A DNA stretch of 64,000 nt from Baylisascaris procyonis (GCA_037389465.1 JAZARR010000146.1:7401501-7465500); one strand, 5' to 3'; counted from the first letter of the stretch, positions 35,564 to 48,708 are shown. Translations and numbers: made by a program. Notes: generated by a model not told the origin, from the letters alone.

Positions 35564-38500
35564 TGCACATGTAATTTGTGCATGGAAGCGTGTAGTTACA
35601 GTGCGGCAGGTGCGCTAATTGACGTTTGCTGTGTGGAGAGCAGTGTTAACGTTTGGGGAACTGCGGTACTGTCAGCTTGCCAAACTATCGTATCACCACT
35701 GCCCATTGGGAAATAAAACTCTCACGACGTAACTGTCTGTTTGTAAATTTACCATAGAGCAATTTATCCGGTACTCAACTCTCTATGGCTGAATGATCTA
35801 TTCGCAAAATCATCGTATCACCATTACTGCAGCACTAATACACTCACGACCGCAATTGTGCGCGCATGAAAATAGTTGAGAAATTGAATTTTGTATTTAT
35901 GCATACATTGTGAGTAATGATGTAAAAAAATATATATCTGTTTTCATGAGTTATGCGTGGCGTTAAGCAATATCCGATTCATTTATATAGGACTCAATTG
36001 CAATGCGACGATTTTTGCTTCATTGTGGCAATTCAGTTGAAGCGCGTTGCAGTTTGCTTGGCAAGTAGAGGTGAGCGAGCGAGTGGTGCTCGCTTATCAT
36101 CTTGATTTATTATCGTTTCACCTTCATTCATTTCTCATCTGCTTCATCGATTTCTTCACTTCTCCTTACTTAATGTGTCTTTTACAATTGACGAACATCT
36201 TTCGAGCACAAAAATAATGCTCAACTTCCGTCGCTCTTCAATGTTATCTACTTAATAACACACAAAATCAAATGCGACATTTGAAGAGGTGCTATCGGCA
36301 AGCATTCATGGTGGTCGAGACATTTTGTTAGAGACACTTAACGAGTAATCGGTGGCGGGAATTGACTTTCGTCGCTTTCGATATCAAAATCGTTTCGCGT
36401 CGCATAAAAAGAAACATAAACGTTAAGGAGTTAGAAGCGATTTACGAGCGTTTTGTGTAGAGCGATATCAAAGAGCGGCCGCTGACGGTCCAAATACCTG
36501 TTCGTCGTAAATAGCGCGCGTGAATTATTTGGCAGCAAAAGCAAAGCGCGCACAAGTTTATGGGTTCTGCTCACCACCTCACAACAAATGCTCTATGCGA
36601 TCGACTTGTCGACACCTATGTACCTCGATGTTCACATAGTTGACGCTAATTCACTTCCTGTGATAATAGTATACGGTTCGAAGTTCGAGCACTATACGAT
36701 AATCCATCAGAATAACAAATGAAGCTTGCGGATATGACTGTTCATAGCGCATTATGTCGAATTGTTCATAAAGACTCAAAATGTGTTTCAATTAACTACG
36801 GTTAAATTGCCATCCCTTACTGGCTTATTTTTCGTCGCATTGGGTAATCCCATTGCACTTGCCTGCTCGATCGCATTCACATTTTCACAACGCCAGTTGA
36901 ACACAATTCTCGTCGTTGTATTGGTTGTGTTACCTATATTTGCCTTCGAAAACTTTCATGTGACAATTTTGTTGGCCAAGTGTACTTCAGAAATCTGCTC
37001 GTTCCAACAGTGATAAAGTTTTTGATACGTTTTTATAGAGCGTAGGAAGGAAGATATCTGAACTAGTAGCGAAATGAGTCTTGACAAATAAATCTTTGTA
37101 ATTGCTAGTGGCTCAGTGCATAGATTTTTAAAAGTAGCGTAAACTTTTCAATTTGTTTAGAAGAGCGCATAAAATCGGTATAATTTCGATATTCCTCAAT
37201 ATAACATGAAATTGTTGCTCACGTGCACAACAACCTCGATCGCATAGCAACGCATCATCGGAAATTACTCGTAATCTTCCAATTACGGTGGATGATTTTT
37301 CAAAATCATACTGATCATAATTCAGTATCTCTCTTTCAAAATCTTTTGATAGAATTCTTTATTGATCAATATAGTTATATCGATGTAGTTGCAATTGTTG
37401 TTCAGGTGATATATAATGTGAACACTGCAACGTCCAACAAGCGACATCTTTGATGCAATGAATCTAGGCACAACTTAGACTCTTTGTGGTCGTTTAGTGA
37501 TGCTTTGAACGTAGGTGTCTTCATTACCAGCATATATAAATGAGTGAGGCTCGTGAGGAATTCGTGTCAATTTTTTTCGAAGATATAGGTGTGTTCTTCA
37601 AAAGGAGCGCAACTAAGGCGGCTAGCGATGGTGTGTAAAGGCCTTAATTTTAAGCAAGCAATAGGCGCGGCATCGTGAATTCCTGTCACGATGAGTCATC
37701 ATGTTTCATAAACGAGCGTTTAAAATGATATGATGACATTTTAAAATTTCTGAAGTATAGAATTTTTTTTTCTTTTTGAACAACATTAAAGATACTTGAC
37801 ACTTTACTGATTTCAACCCTTTTCTAATGATTGATTGGCAACGTTGCTTTATGTTTGGCAAGTACGTCTTCTTCGGATTTCTCATTGATAGTCCTCCAAA
37901 ATATATTCTTCTTCAAATCGATGTTTCCCATTGTTGATAGCAATCGTTTGGGGAACGAATCACTAAACTAAACTATGAAAAAAAAATTGTCTGAAGCAAG
38001 TAAATACAAACTATCAAATGTTATAATAAAAGAAACTTCCAAAAAAAGAGCGAAAATCCTCAATAGACGTTGGAAAATGCGCTCAAATATCTAGCTAGAA
38101 AAGGCGGTACATTATTTTTCTTTTTTTTTTCCTTTCGAAATGAGCAATGTGGGCAAGATATCTGATATTGATCTCCGTCTCACAATCTTCATTTTCCCCT
38201 CACGATCACACAGTGTTCAGTGGTGAGTACATTCGGTGATGACCGAGAGAAAAAAAAAAGAAGGTAGTTTCTGAAAGCCTTGAGTGTTTCAGTTTAGAGG
38301 AACACTACTGCACTCGCATTTCATAGTCGCCTACTGAGCACTAGCCTTTAGCTATAACTAAGAAGTAGTTTGAACGGCGTTTGATAGTCTCGCTTTTAAC
38401 GAAACGGCGGCGAGACGGGAATGGAAAAAAATTTACCGACACGGGATGTGGAATGAAGTGAGTGCAGAAATTTTTGGAAGCCTGTTTACAATGTGTAGAT

Positions 38501-38612
38501 GTGACTGTAAAATCGGTAAGATAGGTTTAGTGCGAGGAAGAGAACTACTGGTAAGGAGCGCGAAAGCATAACGTGCAGAAGAGGGAAGATGGAGCAGGTC
38601 TAGAAGGCGTCG

Positions 38613-39148
38613 ATGAGCAAGCCTGAGAATAAGTGGCACTTAGTTGGCGTTTGCATCCCACTTGAGGGCGGTCATAAAAGAGTGTCAAACGCACCGACCG
38701 TTCGACAATCATCGGCCATGAGGGCTCTCCAACGAACAGATTCGATTACCCTCAAGTGCTCTCGAATTGCCGCATTGTCCAACTGCCCTCCCGAGGTGAA
38801 TGAACGTAATTCTGTGTGCATTTCTCTTGTATGCATCGTTCCTCTTCTGTCCTATTCACTACTTTTCAAGTCTTACTCTCTGTTCTTCATTTTTTCTTCT
38901 TTTTCCGTTCATTATTGATTGCTGAATTTGCATTATATTGTAAGTTTTCATCACGACATGTGTTTTGGACTTTATTGCAGGTTTTACCGCTCATAGGCTT
39001 TTGTAAACTCTTTAAGACAGCCTGCGAGGTTGATATAGAGGAATTCCAACCACAACGTCTGAGTACTCGAAAACTTCTTTGGGATATAGTCATTGCCTGG
39101 ACGTCAAATCTTAAATTTAATGCTTACATGCATCAAGAATTTTTTTAA
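38613..39148 (+). CDS. Unidentified two-exon gene, about 116 residues
   Basis: Exon 1 runs from ATG at 38613 to 38795 (donor CCCGAG|GTGAAT, phase 0). Exon 2 is 38981-39148 (acceptor TTTATTGCAG, stop TAA), also phase 0. The exons are GC-richer than their flanks and are followed by AATAAA 30-odd bases after the stop. The first exon encodes a basic, Ser/Arg-rich segment (MSKPENKWHLVGVCIPLEGG at the start). The second has a hydrophobic/acidic part (VLPLIGFCKLFKTACEVDIE) and ends NAYMHQEFF. There is no recognised domain, and no signal peptide or membrane helix of full length. The ATG could be internal if upstream exons exist. Confidence 0.5.
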
Positions 39149-39181
39149 AATTTTTTGATGTATTTCCACGTATTAGTGGCA

Positions 39182-39187
39182 AATAAA
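39182..39187 (+). terminator. Polyadenylation signal
   Basis: AATAAA lies about 34 nt after the stop codon of the two-exon gene ending at 39148, in a spacing normal for nematode 3' ends. Confidence 0.6.
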
Positions 39188-39328
39188 AAGTTTTTTCACA
39201 CATTTGATTAGACTTTTTTAGCCGGAAGTCACTTCCCTAGAGTCTTGCCAACTGAATTTCTGCGAGTAGTAGATGTTACTATGTTTCAATTCTTAACAGT
39301 TTTGGCGTACGTGTGACGCATCTAGAAA

Positions 39329-39434
<106 letters not shown>

Positions 39435-40950
39435 TTACTTACTGGAGTTTGATACTTTTGTGATCTTTTTCCATCGGAAACGATTTGATCACGCTTCACA
39501 AAACAATGAGAAATCATTGCGCAAAGCTTGATACATTAATTGATAGTATTTCTTTGATTATTTATCGTACGTTGTATTGGTAATTTTCTAACGCAGAACT
39601 ATTTGCTATGACCAGTTCGAAAAAGATTTCGTTGCATGTTTGCTCTAAAGCTCGAGCAATTCTAAATATTACTCTTCACCATGAGATTATGAAAGCAGCA
39701 ATCAATCGTTGCCGCTTATAAGCATATCAGCAAAACTGTGTTCGCTGTCAAAGATGATGCACTCTTGTAAATAACTAACAAGGCGATCAGGCACTTTATC
39801 GATATTTAATTAGTTGACGGTCATTGGAAGAGGTGATGGAGCATCATGTATAATATAGAATGCGATGTTAATACATTTCATGTCAGCACGCTTCCATTCC
39901 CACGCATTACCGGATGAGCTCTTCACGGAGCCGATTCGACGGCTAATCGGCCCTAAGTCGTAATCGCCTTCAAAGTTTCGTTTGATCGCAGCCGCTCGCT
40001 CTCCGCAATCCGCCTAACGTTTTTCTATACGCTTAGGCCGCGTCTGCCATATCATTCAGCCCGTCAACGCATGAATAGTTGACGTGTGTCGTAGGTACAA
40101 GTTGTGTACTGATCACAATGTTGCGCTTATGATGTCCACCCAGAGAGGTAATTTCGCTTGGGAAGCTTAAGACTGCTATTATTTACCGTTTCCCACCACT
40201 AAAACACTTTACCGATGCTGCTGCTTTAGGTCGGTATGCTTTACTAGTGATAGCGATGGAATGCTTCACATTTGCCGATGATTTTTTTTTTTTCAAAGAT
40301 TGCAGGCGAAAGACGAATAAGAGCCAGAAATAGTGTCTTGATTCGATAGCTAAACAATTTTAACTGCAATCAAAGAAAAAAAAAACAAGCATTACTGTTC
40401 GTCTGGAAAGCTTAATGGATTCTACTTTGCTCGACTTTTGGAGGGGACCTCGCATTCAACAGAAGTAGACATTTCAAAGGAATACGAGGCGTACAATTAC
40501 ATGGTCAAGCGCAGTCCACCCTTCTTATGAGGTCTTCTCGGCAAATGAGGTGGTGATTGATGGGCGATCGAAGGATAGGCTGGCAGCTAGGCACAAGAAT
40601 TCAGTCGGTTGAATTGAGCTAAAATTTAAATATGGTAAGGACAGACTCCGTGCGGCTGTCATGAAGTGTGAAGCAGTTGACAGCGGGACGGCGGTCAGTG
40701 TGCCGTCGCATACATTTCGCCTGCTAAAAACGATTATAAATTGTAAATCCAGCTCGTAGTATGGTTGCACAGTCAGCTTGACGTTTCAATCGCATTTCTT
40801 TGTCTTATTCGTCTTACGCGCAATACCACTGACCGAGCATTGCCTTTACAGATATTATCTAGTTTCTCTGCTTTGCTCTATTCCATAAGCTTGTTCGTCA
40901 CTCCTTGTCAAATAGCCACAGTCTAGCGCAACAGTGCGGTCAATACGGTT

Positions 40951-41238
40951 ATGGCGGCTGAAAAAAATTGCAAGCGCAGCTTTGAATCGTCTGGAAAACT
41001 ATCTCCGAATGTAAGCGCAACTCTGAATCGTCTGGGGAACTATGTGGAAACTCCTCTAAGCCATAAGTTTACGAAGGCGAGCCCGACGATCATGAAAAGA
41101 GAGGATGCGGTCACACTAAGCATCAGTCCACAGGTTTTATGTGGACATGAAATCATAAGTGAGGATTTGAACACCACCCTACATAGCGCGGCAAAAGTAC
41201 CACCCAAAGAGAGTGATCGGGGAGCGCAGACGGCGTAA
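40951..41238 (+). CDS. Unidentified ORF of 95 codons
   Basis: An ATG-initiated ORF in a GC-richer island. It has a hydrophilic, Ser/Thr/Lys-rich product (starts MAAEKNCKRSF, ends KESDRGAQTA) without membrane segments or a recognised domain. An in-frame TAG lies upstream at about 40925, so the ATG is the first available. Its first third contains a 41-nt-spaced direct duplication (40972 and 41013), read in two different frames. A second open frame at 41213-41413 overlaps its end. It could be a single-exon gene, an exon (internal donor CACAG|GTTTTA) or a fragment. Confidence 0.35.
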   Translation: MAAEKNCKRSFESSGKLSPNVSATLNRLGNYVETPLSHKFTKASPTIMKREDAVTLSISPQVLCGHEIISEDLNTTLHSAAKVPPKESDRGAQTA

Positions 41239-43049
41239 AGTGCGTGTTGCGTGTCATCTAAGTAATCACCCTCAACTGTGGCTATCGGATGAGCTGAATG
41301 CCGAGTTAGGCGCACTCGGTGAGAGCGGAAACTGTGATGCCACACATACGCAAAGACACACATACGCACATACACACACATTAATCTCTACGATCTGTCG
41401 CGTCAATCATTGAATGAAACTCTTAGTCACAATTACGCAAAACTCTCTTCTTATGCAAATTTCTCACCAAATAATGTCAATCATAACGTCACACCGTTCT
41501 AATCATTCCTCTTTGAAAACATCGTCATCCATTATTTCAGATCTACAACAACTATAACCTCATTTGCAGCATCAAATGAGCACTCGCTAACTCTAGCAGA
41601 ACGAGTATTTCCAATTGTTACCTAATGTAATCAACCTCGAAGTGCCTTTATATAAAGGCATAAATTTCAATTATTTTTTCAAATTATCTAACTGTGGTGA
41701 TCAGTAACCTCTGTATCTCTAAACAATTATTGAAGTAATTGCTTATTGAATTGCTCAATTAATCTTAATTTTATAAGGTGTATTTTTCAGTTTCTCATTT
41801 TCTCAAGCATTAGACGTGAATTTCGACGACTATTTTCATTGCTTTTAAATCAATATTCGAATGCCATGAATTTCCCATTGCTATATGTTATTTCTTTCAA
41901 AGCTTCCACACAACTATATCGTTGCAGCTCATATGGCGATAATCACATTTATTCTCATCGTCGACCACATCATACCATTATGAAAGATTAGATAGCGCCA
42001 TCATCAAAACATAATGTTGTGCGCTAAAAGTTCACTTCGGCTTTCCCAAAAAAATTTTTCACTCTTTTCAATAATTCACTCAAAAATTCGGCAATTCCAA
42101 TGGAAATATTTAACGCGATATGAGAAATAGGCCATATCAAAAACATTACAAAACTGAGAGTTCAAACTGAAATTTGGTGACTTCCGTGTAAAAAAAAACT
42201 CCTCAGGCAACAGCTTAGGAAATAAATGAGGCCAACTTTTTGCTGAAAAGTGCTATGGTTCTAAAAGGGAAAAACGAACATAAAGTTTCGCGAGGAACAG
42301 AATCTTCAAGAATAGAGAATCAGATGTTGTAAACGTGACGCTTAAGATGAGATGAATATGCATCTTCATTAATACTTCCCCAGGAAAACGAGCATACCTT
42401 TTCCCTCACGTCGTTTCCTCTTTTCTAGCTTACTAGTCTTTTCATAGTTAAAGCTTGGCGCACAATGCCTAGAAGGTTAATTTTTACTTGTTTGTACTCT
42501 CATAAGCAATTCTCATCAGTAAAATTTCATGGCAAAAAAAAAAAGATTGAAAGAGGCTAAAAATAAATGTAGAAGCATGGTTGAGAAGTTAGCACGATAT
42601 GCGTTTTTGTGTCTCGCTCATTTGGTCAATCACCTAGTCAACCACTTTTATAATTTCAACAGTAAAAAAAATTGAATATATGAGATAATGCCTACATATT
42701 TCAATTAATACGATCGCCTATATAAATCATTTTTGAGGGGAAAAAAAACAATCATTTTTCTACAACTCGATCGCTGTAAATGTAACATTGACAAGTGTAA
42801 AATCTATTCAGATTTTTCCCACTTTAAAATGTCTATAATTTCTCGTTGCGTTGATGGATCGACATGATATATAGTGCACAAGGTCATCCATAGAGCGCCC
42901 CTAATATCCACCAAATTTCGCAATAAAGCCTCTATTGTTTTCGAATTGAAAATTTCTATCAGACACGCACATACACACCAACATACATATGCACAAAAGC
43001 GACATCATCATGATGTGCTTTGTAAAGCGAATCTGCAAAAGGCCTAAAA
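41239..43049. other. Stretch without a supported gene
   Basis: AT-rich sequence with an ACACATACGC-type short repeat at about 41340-41380 and several A-runs. Short ORFs show no splice context that I would support. Confidence 0.4.
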
Positions 43050-43412
43050 TTGAATTTTTGTAAGAATGATCGCTTATTTCGTCTTCACAATCAGTATGAC
43101 TTAAACCCCAATGGAAAATTGTTGTTTGGCATTATTGTATATCGCGGCGAAGGTGAACTGAATAAAGCAGGTTTTTTTTCGAATCTAACTAATGACCCTT
43201 ATTCCGAATTCGAAAATTATAGCATCACTTCCCTACCAATATCCACTGCTGATGTTCTACATGATACTCGTCCAACAATAAATTCAAGGACACATCTGAG
43301 TTGTGCTACATTGAATTCATCGATACTGAAATGTGTAGTTGAGAGAAGACATCGCGTTAAGCAGGGCCTTGTGAATGACGGTCAAAGATTGTTCGCAATC
43401 ATGGATGAATAA
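43050..43412 (+). CDS. Doubtful 120-codon open frame without ATG
   Basis: A long open frame begins after a TAA at about 43020 and ends at TAA 43410. The content is protein-like in places (NQYDLNPNGKLLFGIIVYRG, RVKQGLVNDGQRLFAIMDE), but there is no initiator ATG and no strong acceptor or donor. It could be an exon, a decayed gene or chance in AT-rich DNA. Confidence 0.2.
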   Translation: MNFCKNDRLFRLHNQYDLNPNGKLLFGIIVYRGEGELNKAGFFSNLTNDPYSEFENYSITSLPISTADVLHDTRPTINSRTHLSCATLNSSILKCVVERRHRVKQGLVNDGQRLFAIMDE

Positions 43413-45488
43413 ATTATCCTCAGCGCCTGATCGTTGTAAAATTTTCTTGACCAATAATGAGGACAGCTTGTTGCATGATTAACCGATGCGTTAATCTCAT
43501 TGAGTAACCGACCGAATTTGTCGTTTTTATGTGTGCCTTGAATTGATTCGTTTCAGGGTAGCTGACAGTGGGATTAGTTTTTCATCTTATTAACGCCCTC
43601 TTTTCGGGTTTCATCCGGAAATCTGTTGCCGACTTGTTTAAAAATGCAACTTTATTGCAGTTGAGATGGTAAAAGCTTCGTTTCACTCTATGTATTCCAT
43701 ATAACGATTGTTCTTATTCTTGGTTTAGTAGAAGTTTCGTTTCTGTGCTTTCAGCACACTCCTGGAAACAGTAGTGAAGGCATTTGAAGAGGTCAGAGGT
43801 CTACGTCAAAGTCGTGAATTGCAATTTGCTTGCTTTTCAGAATTTTCTCTGCCAATATGCTTTAATTTCTTGAATATTGGCATATTATTCGACGAATCTT
43901 AGCATATTCTTGAATATTAGCATATATTCAAAGGTTGTATCTACGCTAATTTCTGAGTATTGCGTATCAATAGCCTTGAGGACGAGTTATTTAGCAGCAG
44001 CTCAGCAGAAAATTTCATTTCTTTAACGGCGAAAATTCAGGAAGTTTTTATAAACCGCGGTGTGGAAACTCAAGAATATATATGTAGATCAAGATATACT
44101 GCGTTGCATATCACTTCTTTCGTTGATCCTTTTTATGCCGCTATCCACGTTAAGCAAAATAATTATCAATGGTATGTTGTCGCCACAACTAACTTCAACA
44201 TGAGGACTACTTGCTTCATAAAACAATAACAAAATTTTATTGAAAATAGTGCGAAAGTAATAACTTCATAAGAAAATCCGAACCGAATATATGTAAGCAT
44301 ATTGTGGTTCACAATTAGTAAGACAGAACCACTTCAGTAGATGGTGAAGAGCGGAAATTGTAGCGCTATGAGTTGTCTGTGTGAATGTGTTGTTTTAGTT
44401 TGTATGTGGCGGCAGTTCTACTTGTTGAACTCGAAACGAACAGTGTTGTCGCTATGGAAGAAAAAAAAAAATAACAAATTGGGAGTGCCGACGACTGGTG
44501 GTGCAATTTTTCAGGAGCCGCTTGATGAATTGTTCCATTTGTCGGCTTACACAGCTCAATATTTTCGCTCCTCACGGGGTGACGTCGTTTATCATTTTCC
44601 TCTCGAAATCTCGTTTGAAAAATGAACAGCTCTCAATCAAACGCCGACTCAAATCAATCATACCAACTGCTTTTCCTGCCCCGTGTTTGTTTCGAGCTTG
44701 ATAACAAATGACATTCCTACTTTTCACTCTTTTCCCTTCTTTCATTCCTTTTCTCATTCTCTCTTCTAGCGCAATTGCGCTCTTTGACCGAAAATTTTTA
44801 GTGCCTTTTTGCAAGTATTTTTGTTGCAAATATTCGATGGGGTGGGAAATGTGTTGAAATGCTAACGTTAAAAGAGATGAACTATCGACGTGCAAAAATT
44901 TGATTAAATTTAATAGAGGAGGAATTACTGCATTAAGCTTAAACCGCATTTCTAATGCTCAACAACATCAGTGCTGCTAGCGTAGTTGCATTTAAGAGTC
45001 TCATGCGAAATCCTGTCATTCCATTCTCTTATAAACAATTCCCTTTCATTTTATTACATGCGAAAAATATTTTCAAGTTGAAATATGCCATTTTACAATT
45101 TCCCCCATCAGTTATTTTTTCCGAGGTTCCCCTCTTCGCCTTCCCGTCCCTCCCCCTTTCCCACCCATGTTTACGAGAAATCTTTAATGAACGCATCAAC
45201 GTGTTTGAATGAATCCCATCCAAAATGATCGACAAAATTGCATTTTCTTAAGCATTATTATTAGCAATTATGGGCGGGGAATGTAAATTGCTTGTTGCGC
45301 ATTTGCATCTATAAATCGGCTCTTCGATTGCTCGTAACTCTTGAGTATAATGAGTGCACCAATCTTTGTATACTTTCATAATTCAATGATTTGTTGTGTG
45401 GAATGCTTATTTGGGGGTATTGTGTTCACTCTTCTCCTAGCTGACAGATCATAAATTCTCTGATCGATGTTACCGATCGCCTTCTCTT
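43413..45488. other. Stretch without a supported gene upstream of tlp-1
   Basis: Overlapping ORFs on both strands at 44341-44949 lack matching splice sites. The segment at 43855-43930 contains repeated TCTTGAATATTGGCATAT-like units and a GCCAATA/TATTGGC inverted pair. This is the likely location of distal tlp-1 control elements. Confidence 0.35.
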
Positions 45489-45740
45489 CGGCTCGTTAAT
45501 TTTGCCTGCCGCCTTCCGATTGGCGCCCTGTCAATCCAGGCGGCGGAGCGAAGCGCGTCAAGCACCGCCCACAACTTCTGGGCGGCATCTCGCTTTGATG
45601 TTTAACGTGTTGTTTAGGGTCCGCCTTTATCTCGTTCTCAGTTCTCTTCACTAAGAGGTGCCCGAGCGGTTGCTCATCGTTTACGCGTAACTGTGTTTCG
45701 CGGACCTGTATTTTTCCTACTTTCAACTGTATCAAATTGC
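45489..45740 (+). promoter_or_regulatory. GC-rich upstream region of the tlp-1 orthologue
   Basis: A CpG-rich block stands out in AT-rich surroundings 50-300 nt before the first coding exon. It holds an inverted CCAAT box (CCGATTGGC at about 45516-45524), GGCGG motifs (45540-45600) and a palindromic TTTACGCGTAA (about 45682). The TATTTGCAG at 45744-45752 could be a trans-splice or 5' UTR acceptor. The position suggests core promoter or 5' UTR; a minus-strand ORF across it is taken as incidental. Confidence 0.4.
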
Positions 45741-45788
45741 TATATTTGCAGTTAAACTTCGTGCTAATTTTTTTTTTACTTCACTCTA

Positions 45789-48192
45789 ATGGTTTCAACA
45801 CATTCACAATATATCTCTGATTTCAACTCACCTGTTCTTGCTACCGTAAGTTTTTAAAAATTTTCTCCATTGTTTGCTTGTTTTCTTTTTATAGTATCCC
45901 TATCGATATACTCTGAGATTTACTTAATGAAATGTTTTCGTTGTTTCATCATACAAAATCATTGCATTTTCATCATGCATTGATATTGATGCGTTGTTAC
46001 TCTCTATGATAGGTAAATGTATATTATTAGGTAAGACAATCTTCATATGAGTTGTACGCATCTTATCGTTCATCACTAATAGGGGGTCAATGAGTGAACC
46101 GTCGATGAATCGATGAGGAAAATCGAAGCATTCATTTCTTAGCGCAATTGCGCGTTGCGTTAATGCGCTCGAAGATCATTAATTTGTCGATGGATGCGAG
46201 GATTTACTTAAAACTATCCAATCTCTAATTGGAAATTGCGCACCTCTATCGGCTTCTCAAGCATGCTTAAGCGGATTATCTTTGCGTTGCATACATCCGG
46301 TGCGTGTTTCAGCCCGCCTACTCGTCAAACCTTTTAAAGTATAATATTTTTATTCTCTCATCTACGCTTGTCTAAATTTTTTCTTCATTATTGTTTGCGC
46401 ATTTCGTGCGATCTAGTTTTGCACTCATTAGCTGCTTATACTGAATTATATTTCTTCTCTATTCTTTTATAGCCTATAAGTTTCTTAATATGTGCTATTA
46501 ATGGTATATTTATTGAAGAGTTCATGAGGAAGTATTGTCTATGAAAATTGATCAAAGCGTTGCTTTAAGGTTGACGCTGGGAAATCGCCTTTGGCGATGC
46601 TAGCAAAAACATGTGAGACTATTGGCTTACCGGACACGCCAAATCGGAAATCGACTAAAGATGAAAAATCCAAGGATAGCCATAGTCCGAACAGTTCCTC
46701 AGGCGAGTCGAAGAAAGACGAGCTGAGCCCGTTATCGAAAAAGAAGGAAGGGTCAAAGAGTCCAAGGCATACGACGCACAGTCCTGCGGTGGGCAAGAAA
46801 ACACCGATAAGCTCGGAGCCTTCAACTAGCAGTGCGTCGCTATCCGCAAATCTGATGCTGAACGCTCGTAGTTGCTTCCCAATGAGTTTTCCTCCGCTCA
46901 CAGCCGGCTTTCCCCCATTCCCGTACCCGTCTATGATGCCTGCATTTCCTGCGATGCCCACCTTTCCGGGTGCATTCCCGACAGGAGCGCCGAATCCATT
47001 TTTGCGATGTCCAGATCCACTAACTTGCAAAGGCTGCCCTGCGACAATGATGGTTCGTCCATGTGTCACGCCCGGATGCACCAGCTGTACGATGCACAAC
47101 CCAGCTGCTTCACCTGCAGATATGATGCTCGCGTTTACACCGTCCTTCTTTACGGCATACAACCCTCTCATGGCTGGAACAATGCCTCCTACTTCGAGGT
47201 GATTATTGATTTCGACTGATATTTGTCCAGTCTGTTGAAATTCAATTTCTCTTTCAAGTGTTTTCCACTTGAAATAGCTCTTTAGACTTGAAGGAGTGCA
47301 CAGATATTTTATATTGTAAGTTTGAGTGTTGAATGTACTACGTGAGACTTGAAATTGGGAAAAGCGAAGGGTGGCAAGGAGATGAGAACAAAAATATTTG
47401 TGTTTGCAGTGATAGTCATGAGTAACGATTTTCGGTTCTCTGAGTAGCGCAGTCTTTTAATGCGGCTTAAACGCTCCGTTTCCTAAGCAGCTTATGGCTT
47501 ATAAACGAAGCCATTTGATGACGAATCTGGTTAGCGGTTTCTTTTTCTTTCAGTTCAGCGGCGCAAATCGCATACCAGAATCTAATGGCTGCGGCATCAG
47601 GTCAGACGACGAAACACGTGTGTAACTGGGTGGAATCACCGAACGGCATTTGCGGAAAGTCGTTTCCCACAGCGGATGAGCTTGCCACACACATGAAGGT
47701 ACCAATTAAGCAGCCATTTCAATTAGGCAATACTTTAGAAAGCTTTCCACCATTATCTTCCTGCATTCTCTTTTGCTCAATAAGCGCAACGCGAAAAGGT
47801 TGTAAGGAAGCTTGCTTATCATGCTTGTCGAAAATACGATCGAATATCCGTATGCAATTTCCTGCAATTGATTCGTCCAGACACTTGGAAAACTTACTGA
47901 CTAGATACGTAACTAATTGCAGATGGCACACGCGCCGTCTACTTCTGTGGCAGCGACAAACACTGGCGGAGATCTGAAAGCAACTTCTCCACGTTCGAAT
48001 GCCACATCGTTGTTGAATCACAGTTCGTTGCGCTATCATCCGTATATGAAGCCGAGTGGATTGATGCCTAACGTGAGCATGCCAAGTCCGCTAAGCGTTC
48101 CGCCGTTTCCTACGATGCCCGCATTCCCATCAGCTGCCGCATTACAAGCAATGTATGCACAACGCCTAATGGCTACAATTCCTCACCCTTGA
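45789..48192 (+). CDS. tlp-1: NET-family zinc-finger transcription factor, tlp-1 orthologue (complete)
   Basis: Four exons: 45789-45845 (ATG, donor ACC|GTAAGT), 46570-47198 (acceptor GCTTTAAG, donor CGAG|GTGATT), 47554-47698 (acceptor TTTCTTTCAG, donor ATGAAG|GTACCA) and 47923-48192 (acceptor AATTGCAG, stop TGA). Phases 0/0, 2/1 and 0/0 agree, giving 366 residues. Residues about 20-37 hold the Sp-type motif SPLAMLAKTCETIG that defines the NET (Noc/Nlz, Elbow, TLP-1) family. Next come a Ser/Lys-rich linker and a Pro/Phe/Met-rich segment (FPPFPYPSMMPAFPAMPTFP). A cysteine cluster follows (RCPDPLTCKGC...CVTPGCTSC). Then comes the atypical C2H2 finger CNW-x7-CGKSF-x5-EL-x2-HMK|MAH, split by the last intron between its two His. 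The C-terminal tail is Pro/Met-rich. In C. elegans TLP-1 controls asymmetric T-cell division and male tail-tip morphogenesis. It is expected to be a nuclear repressor. Confidence 0.92.
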
Positions 48193-48702
48193 TCTGCTAT
48201 TGCTCCAATTTGTATATTTATTGCGGGTATTTTCGCAGTTACGAGCTCCCATCTTGCAGACGGTGTTGAGAGTTGATATTTTTTTTTATAAGGCCTGAAT
48301 TGCTCATCTTGCACTGCTACTCCGATCATCTTTGCCATTCGCAGCGCGCACTCTCTGTTGTATGTAGTTGCTTCGTTAATCCAATACCGCATGTGCCAAA
48401 CGTGTTTCTTTGTAGCGTTGTTTTTGCATTGTTTCGGCCGCATGTTAACTTCTTTACAAATCATTCGTTGATTGCGTTTATTTCATTGGGTAAAAATGCA
48501 TCCTGAGCTGTCCAATTAAAATTGGTTTCATGAAATTTAGGCAGTTTTCTTACAGCGTCCGGTAACTTTCGAATTTTTTGCGCAACACTTGTTTCCGATT
48601 CAACATCCGTCGGCTTGAAACACTTTTAAATGTTGTGTGGGATGGATATTATGTTTCCATGTTTGTTCAGAATTATGAAGATAATAAAGGCGTTAAATAT
48701 CT

Positions 48703-48708
48703 AATAAA
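48703..48708 (+). terminator. Candidate polyadenylation signal of tlp-1
   Basis: AATAAA in CTAATAAAAATG lies about 510 nt after the tlp-1 stop, followed by a T-run. A variant AATAAAG occurs about 20 nt earlier. No earlier canonical signal is visible. Confidence 0.4.

Noticed and set aside
45640..45720. GAGGTGCCCGAGCGGTTGCTC resembles the 5' end of a Leu/Ser tRNA
   Set aside because: No B box (GGTTCGAATCC type), no acceptor-stem partner and no anticodon arm follow.
46539..47171. 210-codon minus-strand frame opposite tlp-1
   Set aside because: It is the antisense shadow of the large tlp-1 exon, whose plus-strand reading carries the NET motif.
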